Shown: positions 9,118 through 16,812 of the stretch, piece after piece | How positions within the stretch are numbered: position 1 is the stretch's first letter | How the letters are laid out: each line of letters opens with the position of its first letter | Assembly: GCA_030765125.1 (NCBI GenBank) | Contig: JAVCDD010000121.1 | Location: forward strand, 1-51,152 | Reading direction: 5' to 3' | DNA length: 51,152 bases | Source of the DNA: Candidatus Hatepunaea meridiana | GTDB lineage: Bacteria > Electryoneota > AABM5-125-24 > Hatepunaeales > Hatepunaeaceae | Position numbers and translations under genes: made by a program | The notes under the pieces: generated by a model | Told to the model about the DNA's origin: nothing | The model's database searches: none | What the model saw: the letters and a program-made list of their open reading frames with translations, nothing else

Positions 9118-9582
9118 ATGACTGAATCATTAAAGATAGAATGGCGTTCCGATGGCAAACTGTGGTTGAGCAATAATGGAAAAGCTACCGCAGTACAGAT
9201 TACAAAATGTTTCCCCTGGAGCGAACCTGATCGCTATATCTCGCTGAGGGATTCAGATGAGAAGGAAGTCGCTCTGATTAATAATCTGAATGATCTTGAG
9301 CAGGAATCGCGGGAAGCAATCGAAAAAGCGCTGGCGGAAGCAGGTTTTGTTCTTGAGATAACACAGATCGAAAGTCTCAAGGAGGATTTCGAAGTTCGAA
9401 CTTGGGAAGCTCGGACTGCCCAGGGGAAACGAAAATTCCAGACGAAATTGGATGATTGGCCCCAGGCGCTTCCAGGTGGAGGACTACTGATCCGGGACGT
9501 AGCAGGAGATTTGTTTCTTATAGACGATCCTGATAAGTTGGACGAGATCAGCCGGAAATTACTCTGGGCGTTTGTAGCCTAA
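9118..9582 (+). CDS. DUF1854 family protein, partner of the ABC exporter
   Basis: 154 aa, soluble, no signal peptide or membrane segment. The sequence has the DUF1854 pattern: a beta-rich N-terminus (WLSNNGKATAVQITKCFPWS, residues ~17-36), a central ISLRDSDEKEVALI strand pair, and a C-terminal LLIRDVAGDLFLIDDP motif before the final helix. An AAGGATAAACA sequence precedes the ATG. It follows the ABC exporter on the same strand, separated only by repeat DNA; this pairing is a recurring one for the family. The likely role is a cytoplasmic accessory to the exporter, but no biochemical function can be read from the sequence. Confidence 0.8.
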   Translation: MTESLKIEWRSDGKLWLSNNGKATAVQITKCFPWSEPDRYISLRDSDEKEVALINNLNDLEQESREAIEKALAEAGFVLEITQIESLKEDFEVRTWEARTAQGKRKFQTKLDDWPQALPGGGLLIRDVAGDLFLIDDPDKLDEISRKLLWAFVA

Positions 9583-9700
9583 ACGAAATCATTGCTAAAA
9601 GCTCAAAAATAATGGATACGTCACCAATAATTCTTCGTGGCAAAGTTTTTTTTAGTTTCTGTCCGAAAAGCCCCTCTTTTGTCATTGAAGCCCACCCCCT

Positions 9701-9773
9701 TGTCATTCCCACGAAGGCGGGAATCTAGATAATCTATTGTTTCTCCTGGATTCCCGCCTTCGCGGGAATGACA
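9701..9773. repeat. Inverted-repeat element, CCCGCGAAGGCGGG family (copy 2)
   Basis: Left arm TGTCATTCCCACGAAGGCGG (one base off the perfect arm) and right arm CCGCCTTCGCGGGAATGACA, around AATCTATTG shared with the copy at 8984-9094. It lies in the ~490-bp gap between the plus-strand and minus-strand gene blocks. Confidence 0.75.
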
Positions 9774-9811
9774 AAATGGAGTTAATATACAGGTAAAAAG
9801 AGAAGAAAACG

Positions 9812-9982
9812 ATGATTAGAAAAAGTAAAAAGATTACAAGAATTAAAGCTCCGATAAAAAACTTCAAGATTGCTGAAGAAATGATGCGTCGTCCTATGCC
9901 TAAACCGACTACGGATATGGGGAGCAAAACAAAATATGCTCGCAAGGCAAAATTCAAGAAAGATTGGACTGGCGAAATATGA
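9812..9982 (+). CDS. Small basic hypothetical protein
   Basis: 56 codons from ATG to TGA. The product is strongly basic (about 17 Lys and Arg), beginning MIRKSKKITRIKAPIKNFKI and containing SKTKYARKAKFKKDW near the end. Small basic proteins with K-Y-x-R-K-x-K tails are common hypothetical ORFs in FCB-group genomes, so this may be a real gene. The upstream AGAGAAGAAAAC is only a weak ribosome binding site. No function is suggested. It occupies the otherwise repeat-filled gap before ssb. Confidence 0.4.
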   Translation: MIRKSKKITRIKAPIKNFKIAEEMMRRPMPKPTTDMGSKTKYARKAKFKKDWTGEI

Positions 9983-9987
9983 AAACC

Positions 9988-10054
9988 GTTCAGAGTTCAC
10001 GCTTCTAATGTGACTTCCTAAAAGAAACTACAAATTAAAGCATGAACTCTGAAC
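9988..10054. repeat. Inverted repeat with GTTCAGAGTTCA ends
   Basis: The outer arms GTTCAGAGTTCA and TGAACTCTGAAC are exact complements, with CGCTT and AAGCAT continuing imperfectly inward. It lies at the junction of the convergent gene blocks, immediately before the ssb stop codon. Confidence 0.6.
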
Positions 10055-10070
10055 TTCCATTTATTCTGAA

Positions 10071-10517
10071 TCAGAACGGCAGATCATCCTCAATATCCTC
10101 CTCCGGAAGATTTTGAGGGGGTGGTGGCGCAGGACTTGTTTCCTGTGGGGGTGGTGGTGGAGCTGAATAAGTTGAGCTTCCCTCGTCACGACGACTGAGC
10201 ATATTAAATAAAAAGACGATTATTTCGGTGGTATAGCGTGTAACGCCTTCTTTTTCGTATGAATCGTAATGAATCCTACCCTCAACATAAATTGTTTGCC
10301 CTTTGGTAAGATATTGACCAGCATTTTCAGCATTCTTACCAAACATCTTAAGGCGGTGCCATTCGGTTGACTCAACCCACTCACCTTCTTTGTTCTTGCG
10401 TTTTTCAGTGGTGGCAAGCGATAAACGAGTCACTGCCAATCCATTCGGCGTATAACTGAGTTCAGGGTCCTTACCTAGGTTTCCAATCAGGATAACCTTG
10501 TTTACACCTCGTGCCAT
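10071..10517 (-). CDS. ssb: Single-stranded DNA-binding protein
   Basis: 148 aa, normal length for bacterial SSB. The OB-fold occupies residues 1-~105 with the classic start [20 protein letters not shown] and the [17 protein letters not shown] segment. A proline-rich linker (residues ~115-135) follows, then the acidic tip EDDLPF, which recruits replication and repair partners. A strong GGAGG ribosome binding site lies 5-6 nt before the ATG. It coats ssDNA during replication, recombination and repair. It is the last gene of the minus-strand block and is flanked by repeats on both sides. Confidence 0.97.
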   Translation of the reverse strand: MARGVNKVILIGNLGKDPELSYTPNGLAVTRLSLATTEKRKNKEGEWVESTEWHRLKMFGKNAENAGQYLTKGQTIYVEGRIHYDSYEKEGVTRYTTEIIVFLFNMLSRRDEGSSTYSAPPPPPQETSPAPPPPQNLPEEDIEDDLPF

Positions 10518-10584
10518 TTAAACCTCCAATTTTTTATTTATTAATTTCTATTATAAAGTTTAGAGTCCAGCGGTTTAGAGTTGT

Positions 10585-10782
10585 CAGTAGATGCGACACT
10601 CTTGTCGCATAATCTGCGTAATCTGTGAAATCTGCGGACATAAACCAGGCGTACTATTGTCTAATAATCTGCGTAATCTGTGTAATCTGCGGACATAAAC
10701 CAGGCGTACTATTGTCTAATAATCTGCGTAATCTGTGTAATCTGCAGACATAAACCATGCGACAGGAGTGTCGCATCTACTG
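10585..10782. repeat. Composite repeat: 26-bp inverted ends enclosing three 55-bp tandem units
   Basis: The outer arms at 10585-10610 and 10757-10782 (CAGTAGATGCGACACTC... type) are complements with one mismatch and belong to the GACAYTCYTGTC family. Between them, units beginning AATCTGCGTAATCTG start at 10611, 10666 and 10721, an exact 55-bp period with few substitutions; the third is cut by the right arm. The right arm overlaps the stop codon of the VanZ-like gene. Confidence 0.85.
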
Positions 10783-11169
10783 ATCAAAATGGATAACACA
10801 CTTTCTCAAACGATATAAGAAAACAACCACAACCGCACCCAATACATTAGCAATTCCATCAACCACACTGGGAAACCTGCCGGGAATATGTAATTGCCAC
10901 AATTCATTCAAGCCTCCCACCACCCCACAGAATATCACAACTAATGTTGCCTGCCTGATCCAGGGTGACAATTGGTTTATGGTATCAAGATACCTAAGAA
11001 TCAACCAGGCTAATATCCCATACTCGATGAAATGTAAAACCAGATCAAAACGAACTATCCTAAGATCGGGTATGAAACTCGTGTTCTTTATCGAGGAAAC
11101 ACCAAATGTTGTTAATGTATAAGATAATACAAGAAACAGCCATACTTTAGTCTTCAATCTAATAATCAC
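10777..11169 (-). CDS. VanZ-like family membrane protein
   Basis: 130 aa with about four hydrophobic segments (residues ~7-25, 45-62, 75-92, 105-122). It shows the VanZ-family signature: H-x-x-E-Y-G in the second helix (LHFIEYGILAW), NELWQ then PGRFPSVVDGIANVLG in the last third. It starts with GTG and overlaps the end of nnr by 11 bp, implying translational coupling. Its stop codon (TAG) and last codon (CAG) are supplied by the arm of the adjacent repeat, so the native C-terminus may have been replaced. The molecular function of chromosomal VanZ-like proteins is largely unknown. Confidence 0.8.
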   Translation of the reverse strand: MIIRLKTKVWLFLVLSYTLTTFGVSSIKNTSFIPDLRIVRFDLVLHFIEYGILAWLILRYLDTINQLSPWIRQATLVVIFCGVVGGLNELWQLHIPGRFPSVVDGIANVLGAVVVVFLYRLRKCVIHFDQ

Positions 11170-12709
11170 CTATGTTATCAATTACTTTTGGCAGAAAGTT
11201 TATAATATCCCCAGCCACCATTCCAAGTTTTCCCAATTCTGCCGATGCATTGTCTCCCGCGGCGCCGTGCAGATAACACCCCATCCAGGCAGCGCTTTCG
11301 ACATTCAAGCCCTGAGCAATAAGCGAAGCGATTATGCCGGTGAGAACATCTCCGCTTCCACCGGTCGCCATACCGGCGTTGCCGGTTGGGTTAATATATA
11401 CGTTGCCATTCGGTAAAGCTGTAAGCGATGGTGATCCTTTCAACACTACCGTTATCCCCCACTTTACCGCCCATTTGCGAGCTATTGCTATCCTGTCGGC
11501 GCTGATATCGCGATTGGAAACCCCCGTCAAGCGGGAAAATTCTCCAGGATGTGGAGTTAGCACCGTATTTTCAGGAAGCTTGTTAAGTAAACCCGGATTA
11601 TCCGCTAACAGATTCAATCCATCCGCATCAATAACCAACGGTTTATCAATGTCTTCTAACAATCGTTCCAGCAGCTTTGCCGTATCTTTATTACGCCCGA
11701 TGCCCGGACCGAATGCCACCACGCTTGCCCATTCTATCTTTTCGCAACACTGCTCATAAGCATCTGCATTTAGAGAACCTTGTTTATTTTCAGCCAATGG
11801 CAAGGTCATAGCTTCAGTTAATTTCATTTCCAATACAGGATTCAACGATTGCGGAACGCCCACAACTGTCAATCCGGTGCCTGTGCGCATCGAAGCTTCC
11901 GCCGCTAATACTGCTGCTCCTGTCATACCGGGTGAACCGGCAATGATAAAGACATGTCCGGCTTTCCCCTTGTGATCGGCGGGATGTCGTCGGGGTAAAT
12001 GCTGCTTGACGTCGTTTAACTCAACAATAAACTGATCTATATTTCGCGCTTCTACGACTTGAGGCGGGATCCCAATATCAGCAATGGTAACCCTACCAGC
12101 GCATTCACGTCCCGGTGGCAGTAAAAGACCGGCTTTGATTAAACCGAATGTTACAGTACTATCGGCTTTAACAGCAAAACCATCGGCAATTCCCGTATCA
12201 GCTTCCACACCGGAAGGCATATCCACCGCTAGTACTAAAACACCGGTCGAATTTATTATCTCAATCGCTTCAGCATATAAACCTCGCGCCGGTCCTATAA
12301 AACCGGTTCCCAGGATAGCATCAATAATCAGATCAGGTTTTTCTTTTTCAATATTAAACCCTGTCTCCTGATCAACCTCTTTTACTTTACCGTCGAGCTT
12401 CTTAAAAAGTTCACAATTAAACAGAGCATCTCCTTTGAGATCCTTTGCTTTACCCAATAATATAAGTTCAATATTTGATCCGGCATTACCAAGATGCCTT
12501 GCCATCGCGAAACCGTCTCCACCGTTGTTACCTTTGCCGCAGAATATCCTCACATGTTTCCCAGTCGGTTGATTATCCAGCATCCTGACTGCTTCAGCAG
12601 CGGCAGCGCGGGACGCGTTTTCCATCAGGACAACACCGGGAATACCAAGTTCCTCAATTGTAAACCGGTCACATTCGCGGATCTGTTCAGTTGTCACAAC
12701 TGGAATCAT
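11159..12709 (-). CDS. nnr: Bifunctional NAD(P)H-hydrate repair enzyme (epimerase + ADP/ATP-dependent dehydratase)
   Basis: 516 aa, the usual length of the fused YjeF protein. Residues 1-~215 form the NnrE epimerase domain (GKGNNGGDGFAMARHL near 60-75, AVDMPSGVEADTG near 155). Residues ~225-516 form the ribokinase-like NnrD dehydratase (AGSPGMTGAAVLAAEA near 257, VLTPHPGEFSRL near 383, NAGMATGGSGDVLTGI near 447). Together they convert damaged NADHX/NADPHX back to NAD(P)H. The gene overlaps kdsD upstream by 4 bp and the VanZ-like gene downstream by 11 bp, so the three are probably co-transcribed. Confidence 0.95.
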   Translation of the reverse strand: MIPVVTTEQIRECDRFTIEELGIPGVVLMENASRAAAAEAVRMLDNQPTGKHVRIFCGKGNNGGDGFAMARHLGNAGSNIELILLGKAKDLKGDALFNCELFKKLDGKVKEVDQETGFNIEKEKPDLIIDAILGTGFIGPARGLYAEAIEIINSTGVLVLAVDMPSGVEADTGIADGFAVKADSTVTFGLIKAGLLLPPGRECAGRVTIADIGIPPQVVEARNIDQFIVELNDVKQHLPRRHPADHKGKAGHVFIIAGSPGMTGAAVLAAEASMRTGTGLTVVGVPQSLNPVLEMKLTEAMTLPLAENKQGSLNADAYEQCCEKIEWASVVAFGPGIGRNKDTAKLLERLLEDIDKPLVIDADGLNLLADNPGLLNKLPENTVLTPHPGEFSRLTGVSNRDISADRIAIARKWAVKWGITVVLKGSPSLTALPNGNVYINPTGNAGMATGGSGDVLTGIIASLIAQGLNVESAAWMGCYLHGAAGDNASAELGKLGMVAGDIINFLPKVIDNIGDY

Positions 12710-13713
12710 TTTGACGTCTCCAATTTTAATATGTCATGTAAATGTATTAAACCGACTAATGCGCCCGTTTCGTCAACTACCGGCAGCGTTGTAATTGAGC
12801 TTGATTCCATTATATGCAGAGCGCTGGCGGCGAGTGTATCCGGCAGAATCGTCTTCGGTTCGATTGTCATAGCTTCCGCAGCGGTTAGGTCTAATGGATT
12901 TGAATGCTGCTCGAACAACCGGCGCAAGTCACCATCTGTGACTACTCCATCAAGAGAATAATAATCACTCTTGGAGTGCTCAAGCTTGCTTGAGCGCTCC
13001 GTAATTACACAAGCTACACCCAATCGCTTAGCCGTCATCTCCATCAATACCTGCTTCATATTAGTATCTCTGCTTACAATCGGCAATTCATCCCCAGTGT
13101 GCATCAGGTCTTTAACCTTGACCAACATCTTCTGCCCTAACAAACCGCCCGGATGAAGAAGCGCGAAATCTTCCTCTTTTATTTCACGGGATTCAAGCAG
13201 CGCAACTGCGAGTGCATCTCCAAGCGCAACAGTAGCGGCATTAGAAGAAGTCGGTATTATTCCAAAGGGCCAGGGATGCAAAGGGACAGATACATCGAGC
13301 ACGCAATTAGCCAGTTTGGCAAGTGATGAGTTCGTATTTCCGGTCATAGCTATTATCGGAACGCCTAACCGCTTAAACCGAGGAATCAGATCAATAAGCT
13401 CACGCGTCTCACCGGAATACGATAAGCAGACTGCTACGTCCCCGGCAGAAACGACACCCATATCACCATGTATCGCCTCAGCGGAATGCAGGAAAAACGC
13501 CGGTTCACCTGTTGCAGCAAACGTAGCGGCTATCTTCTTACCGGCAATACCCGACTTTCCCAAGCCAGTGACGATAACCTTACCCTGGCAGCCATCCAGC
13601 AGCTTCAACGCATTGATGAAATCCTCACCAAGTCCATCCGCAACGTTATTGATAGCTTCGTTTTCGAACTTGAGGAGTTTTTTTGCTGTTTCTATAAGGT
13701 GATTATTATTCAA
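12706..13713 (-). CDS. kdsD: D-arabinose 5-phosphate isomerase (KpsF/GutQ/KdsD family)
   Basis: 335 aa. The SIS sugar isomerase domain spans residues ~35-175 (KVIVTGLGKSGIAGKKIAAT, HGDMGVV, SYSGETRELIDLIPRF) and two CBS domains span ~205-325. It interconverts ribulose 5-phosphate and arabinose 5-phosphate, the first step to KDO for LPS. The start is TTG, giving MNNNHLIETAKK. A palindromic repeat at 12973-13000 encodes residues ~238-248 (SSKLEHSKS region) in the loop before VTDGDLRRLF in the first CBS domain; that loop is normally shorter in relatives, so the repeat seems to have been inserted in frame. It overlaps nnr by 4 bp. Confidence 0.93.
   Translation of the reverse strand: MNNNHLIETAKKLLKFENEAINNVADGLGEDFINALKLLDGCQGKVIVTGLGKSGIAGKKIAATFAATGEPAFFLHSAEAIHGDMGVVSAGDVAVCLSYSGETRELIDLIPRFKRLGVPIIAMTGNTNSSLAKLANCVLDVSVPLHPWPFGIIPTSSNAATVALGDALAVALLESREIKEEDFALLHPGGLLGQKMLVKVKDLMHTGDELPIVSRDTNMKQVLMEMTAKRLGVACVITERSSKLEHSKSDYYSLDGVVTDGDLRRLFEQHSNPLDLTAAEAMTIEPKTILPDTLAASALHIMESSSITTLPVVDETGALVGLIHLHDILKLETSK
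12973..13000. repeat. In-frame palindromic repeat within kdsD
   Basis: A 28-bp palindrome, GGAGTGCTCAAGC with GCTTGAGCGCTCC around a 2-nt centre, wholly inside kdsD coding sequence. It resembles the intergenic hairpin at 47183-47227 and the copy inside the GlcE-like gene at 38483. Confidence 0.75.
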
Positions 13714-13747
13714 TGAGTTAATTCCGAATTTATTTATTATATTGTCT

Positions 13748-13906
13748 TTAGCATTACTTTGTTAAGTGCGAATTTCGCGTAGGGGCCAATTTATTGAGCC
13801 CCTTCTACTTATGCAAAAGGGCTCGATAAATCGGCCCCTACGCGGAACTTTTAATGCTTCAAACAATTATAAAAACCAATATTGATACTTAACAAAGTAA
13901 TGCTAA
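13748..13906. mobile_element. 159-bp MITE-like element, complete copy
   Basis: Perfect 20-bp terminal inverted repeats: TTAGCATTACTTTGTTAAGT at the left and its exact complement at the right. An inner pair of arms carries GTAGGGGCC and GGCCCCTAC around AATTTATTGAGCCCC-like sequence. A second copy, cut by the window edge, begins at 51027 and is nearly identical over ~126 bp. No coding capacity. It fills the gap upstream of kdsD. Confidence 0.85.
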
Positions 13907-14031
13907 GTTTTAGAACAATATAGCAATATAACAAAATTTTATAGTTAGTATCTGAACGAAAATCCTCATCTTTGTAGAGTAACACCCATTCATCCCAATA
14001 TATAGATCATCTCTGCATTATTCTACGAAAC

Positions 14032-14244
14032 CTAAGCAAAACTAATATTTTCCAACACAACCTTCGGCAAGACACCCCCTCCGAGAACTTCCTTAGCGTC
14101 AAGTATTTCAATCCCAACCAAGGTTTCATTTGCACCGATGTTTAACGCTATCTCTTCATTGAGTCTTAACGTGCGGCATTGGTGAACTCCCTCGACCAAA
14201 CGAATATAGAGAGCATCTATTTCGGAGTCATAGCTTATTTTCAT
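14032..14244 (-). CDS. DUF2283 family protein (putative antitoxin-like partner of DUF4258)
   Basis: 70 aa with the family pattern: MKISYDSEIDALYIRL at the start, a central LNEEIALNIG strand and VGIEILDAKEVLGG. A strong AAAGGAGA ribosome binding site precedes the ATG. It lies 11 bp downstream of a DUF4258 gene on the same strand; DUF4258-DUF2283 pairs recur in bacterial genomes and are thought to be toxin-antitoxin-like modules, though this is not established for every family member. Here the partner carries a premature stop while this gene looks intact. Confidence 0.8.
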   Translation of the reverse strand: MKISYDSEIDALYIRLVEGVHQCRTLRLNEEIALNIGANETLVGIEILDAKEVLGGGVLPKVVLENISFA

Positions 14245-14255
14245 TTTAGTCTCCT

Positions 14256-14510
14256 TTAAAAGAAAAAAGTGTAAACGGTAATGACAACAATCTCGTCGGA
14301 TTCTTCCTTTATGACAGGTGCGACTTGCTTTATAGCATATACCTTGCCTAGTCAGGATTGAGCATAATTAAAATTAAACCGGCACATTTCACGTCCCTTC
14401 TTAACCTGTTCATGTTGACCTCGTTCTATTGCAATACGCACTTCCGTTTCGGTTGCACAGCGTTCAACGCATTGTTCGATAGCATGTTTTGTAAAACGAA
14501 TTGATTTCAT
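14256..14510 (-). pseudogene. DUF4258 family gene interrupted by an in-frame TGA
   Basis: Starting at the ATG (14508-14510) the frame reads 52 codons (MKSIRFTKHAIEQCVERCAT..., ...CRFNFNYAQS), meets TGA at 14352-14354, then continues in the same frame for 31 codons (LGKVYAIKQVAPVIKEESDE...) to TAA at 14256. Both halves match one DUF4258 domain. Relatives usually have Trp at the interrupted position (WQGKxYAIKQ), so a TGG-to-TGA change is the simplest explanation. TGA acts as an ordinary stop elsewhere in the window, so recoding is unlikely. Either a recent pseudogene or a 52-aa truncated product. Confidence 0.75.
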
Positions 14511-14524
14511 TGTTATGTGATTTT

Positions 14525-14752
14525 TTAAAGCGCATTCACGAACTCTTTTCCAGAAAGCGGCTCGGGCAATGCCTTGCCATCTTGCCTGTAAAGTTCAATA
14601 GTCTCATCCACAATCCTGCAAAGCTCGCTAAACACCTCGAACTCGTTATGTCCATGGCAGCCACCATAAAACAACTCCGGACAGCTACCAACGAAACATC
14701 CATCCTCCTCAGACCACTCAATAAGTTTAACGTATTTGACACCTTTGTTCAT
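14525..14752 (-). CDS. HicB-like antitoxin-family protein (orphan)
   Basis: 75 aa with the HicB/UPF0150 beta-alpha fold: KYVKLIEWSEEDGCFVGSCP, a GGCHGHNEFEVFSELCRIVDE segment (residues ~30-50, conserved G-x-T/N-x-x-E-A-like region) and a helical LYRQDGKALPEP tail. No HicA mRNA interferase is visible on either side: about 50 bp separate it from accC and the other neighbour is the DUF4258 gene. It is therefore an orphan or part of a decayed toxin-antitoxin cluster. Some short HicB proteins lack a DNA-binding tail, as here. Confidence 0.75.
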   Translation of the reverse strand: MNKGVKYVKLIEWSEEDGCFVGSCPELFYGGCHGHNEFEVFSELCRIVDETIELYRQDGKALPEPLSGKEFVNAL

Positions 14753-14802
14753 TGTTGTGTCTCTTCTATGACAAGTTGCATTTATAACTGGGGTGGATCA
14801 AC

Positions 14803-16131
14803 CTACAAATACCTTTCCAAAAACGTCGTATCATAATCCCCTGCAATAAACTGTTTATCTCTGACGATCTTCTTATGCAGCGGTACAGTTGTCGCAATCC
14901 CTTCTATTACAAATTCTTCGAGCGCGCGTTCCATTCTATTAATCGCTTCATTCCTGTCATTTCCGAAGGCTATCAACTTGCCAATCAGTGAATCATAATA
15001 TGGTGGAATAATATATCCTGCGTAAGCGTGGGTATCAACCCTGACGCCGATGCTGCCTGGTATATGGCAAGTTGTTATTAATCCTGGGGAAGGTGTGAAA
15101 TTCCGATCCGGATCCTCGGCATTTATACGGCATTCAATAGCGTGACCCCTCGGTTTAAGTTCTCCTTTCAAAGTCCGTTCACCTGCAACAGCTCGTATCT
15201 GTTCTTTAACAAGATCAACGCTGTAAACCATTTCGCTGATAGGATGCTCAACCTGTATCCGTGTATTCATCTCCATAAAGAAAAATTCACCTTTATCAAA
15301 CAGGAACTCAACTGTTCCCGCTCCAATATAACCAACCGCTTTTGCTGCCTTTATCGCCGTTTCGGACAATTGTCTCCGCAATTCAGGTGAAACCGCTGGT
15401 GAAGGGCTTTCCTCGACCAACTTCTGATGACGTCGCTGGATGGAGCAATCCCTCTCGCCCAATGTTATGGCGTCACCGTCGGTATATCCCATAATTTGAA
15501 TTTCAATATGACGGGGATTTTCGAGAAAACGTTCGAGGTAGAGACCTCCATTGCCGAATGCCATCTCCGCCTCGACGTGAGCCATAGCATAGCTGCGGCT
15601 GAGTTCATCCTCTGATCGAACAACCCGCATTCCTTTACCGCCTCCTCCGGCGGTAGCTTTCAGAATAATCGGATAACCGACTTTTGAAGCCAGTGCAACC
15701 GCTTTCTTTTCATTTTCAATCAATCCCTTGCTTCCCGGCAGAATTGGCACTCCGGCTGCAGTCATTGTTTTTCGAGCGTAAGCTTTATCACCCATTTGTG
15801 AGATTGTCTGTGACGAAGGACCAATGAAGGAAATATCCGACTCCAGACACATATTGACAAACTGAGCGTTTTCGGCAAGGAAACCGTAACCTGGGTGAAT
15901 TGCATCTGCATTCGTAATCGCGGCGGCGCTGATGATACGCGGTATATTTAAATAGCTGTCCGCCGCTCTGGGGGGACCTATACAGACAGCTTCATCAGCA
16001 AATTTCACATGAAGTGAATCAGCATCCGCCTGACTGTAAACGGCGACACTGCTGATGCCTAATTCCCTGCAGGCTCGGATGACACGCAGGGCAATCTCAC
16101 CGCGGTTGGCAATTAATATTTTATTAAACAA
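14803..16131 (-). CDS. accC: Biotin carboxylase subunit of acetyl-CoA carboxylase
   Basis: 442 aa, close to the usual ~450. It carries [20 protein letters not shown] at the N-terminus, the ATP-grasp glycine-rich loop [14 protein letters not shown] (~160-172), [16 protein letters not shown] (~228-243), [16 protein letters not shown] (~287-302) and the C-terminal biotin-carboxylase domain. It carboxylates the biotin on AccB with ATP and bicarbonate, for malonyl-CoA synthesis. The start codon is TTG. It is the last gene of an efp-accB-accC order common in bacteria; a repeat-like hairpin lies in the 80-bp gap from accB. Confidence 0.96.
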   Translation of the reverse strand: MFNKILIANRGEIALRVIRACRELGISSVAVYSQADADSLHVKFADEAVCIGPPRAADSYLNIPRIISAAAITNADAIHPGYGFLAENAQFVNMCLESDISFIGPSSQTISQMGDKAYARKTMTAAGVPILPGSKGLIENEKKAVALASKVGYPIILKATAGGGGKGMRVVRSEDELSRSYAMAHVEAEMAFGNGGLYLERFLENPRHIEIQIMGYTDGDAITLGERDCSIQRRHQKLVEESPSPAVSPELRRQLSETAIKAAKAVGYIGAGTVEFLFDKGEFFFMEMNTRIQVEHPISEMVYSVDLVKEQIRAVAGERTLKGELKPRGHAIECRINAEDPDRNFTPSPGLITTCHIPGSIGVRVDTHAYAGYIIPPYYDSLIGKLIAFGNDRNEAINRMERALEEFVIEGIATTVPLHKKIVRDKQFIAGDYDTTFLERYL

Positions 16132-16139
16132 GGTTTTCT

Positions 16140-16214
16140 TGATGAATTATAATGTTTAGTCTTTAGTCTTTGGTCTTTTGTTTTGACCGTCTAAAGACAA
16201 AAGACCAGAGACTA
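16140..16214. repeat. Hairpin repeat between accB and accC
   Basis: TCTTTAGTCTTTGGTCTTTTG on the left faces CAAAAGACCAGAGACTAC on the right around GTTTTGACCGTCTAAAGA. It has the same low-complexity, reiterated style as the perfect hairpin at 43741-43799. Confidence 0.55.
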
Positions 16215-16703
16215 CATCCCCGAATCAATCACAAAAATCACCTGCCCGAATTCTATGGGTTGAGCGTTTTCTGTGGTAATCTCGACAATCTCACCGGATA
16301 CTTCCGCTTCTATTTCATTCATAAGCTTCATAGCTTCAATGATGCATAATACCTGTCCGGGTTTTACTTTATCGCCGATCTGCACATAAGATGGAGCTTC
16401 CGGTGACGGCGCTCGGTAAAACGTTCCGACCATCGGTGAAGTGATTTTTACAAGGTTGTCGGTAATTGGCGGAGATGGTTCCGGTGCAACCACTGGCGTC
16501 TCTATCGCCGTTGAACCACTCTGAACAGAAGACGGAACCTGTTCTGATTGACTTGGCGCAGTAGTTATATACGTTGGAACCAAGCCATCACCGGATATTT
16601 GCTTGACTATCCTGACACGGGAGCCTTCTTCTTCGATTTCAAGTTCGTTAATTCCACTCGACTCTACCAGTTTAATCAAACGACGTATTTCAGTTATTTT
16701 CAT
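16212..16703 (-). CDS. accB: Biotin carboxyl carrier protein of acetyl-CoA carboxylase
   Basis: 163 aa from the ATG at 16703 ([20 protein letters not shown]); an upstream in-frame ATG at 16739 would add 12 residues encoded by a repeat, so I prefer the internal start. A Pro/Ser-rich linker covers residues ~45-85. The biotinyl domain at the C-terminus has the biotinylation site [19 protein letters not shown], with the modified Lys in EAMKLM. It carries carboxylated biotin between AccC and the carboxyltransferase. It lies between efp and accC and is probably co-transcribed with them. Confidence 0.95.
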   Translation of the reverse strand: MKITEIRRLIKLVESSGINELEIEEEGSRVRIVKQISGDGLVPTYITTAPSQSEQVPSSVQSGSTAIETPVVAPEPSPPITDNLVKITSPMVGTFYRAPSPEAPSYVQIGDKVKPGQVLCIIEAMKLMNEIEAEVSGEIVEITTENAQPIEFGQVIFVIDSGM

Positions 16704-16725
16704 AGGCTGTCTCGCCTTTATTTTA

Positions 16726-16805
16726 GGGAGGGGGGACATTCTTGTCCACCACCTTATTAATATTTAAACTTTCATTAAGTGGCGGACAAGAATGTCCCCC
16801 CTCCC
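16726..16805. repeat. 80-bp inverted repeat, GACATTCTTGTCC arms
   Basis: Arms GGGAGGGGGGACATTCTTGT and its exact complement at the right, with TAATATTTAAACTTTCATTA in the centre. It fills the efp-accB gap and overlaps the possible extended start of accB. Belongs to the GACAYTCYTGTC family. Confidence 0.8.
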
Positions 16806-16812
16806 CAGTTAT

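Noticed and set aside
10611..10765. Regular 55-bp units as a possible CRISPR array
   Set aside because: The units are contiguous tandem repeats without distinct spacers, and no cas genes are present.
12494..12961. A 155-codon plus-strand frame across the nnr-kdsD junction
   Set aside because: Antisense to two clear enzymes; includes repeat-derived residues.
14352..14354. TGA in the DUF4258 gene as recoded Trp or selenocysteine
   Set aside because: TGA ends several intact genes (for example the ABC exporter at 8889), and no SECIS-like hairpin was recognised after it; a nonsense mutation is simpler.
14753..14802. A hicA gene beside hicB
   Set aside because: The gap holds only 50 bp and no HicA-like frame is visible on either side.
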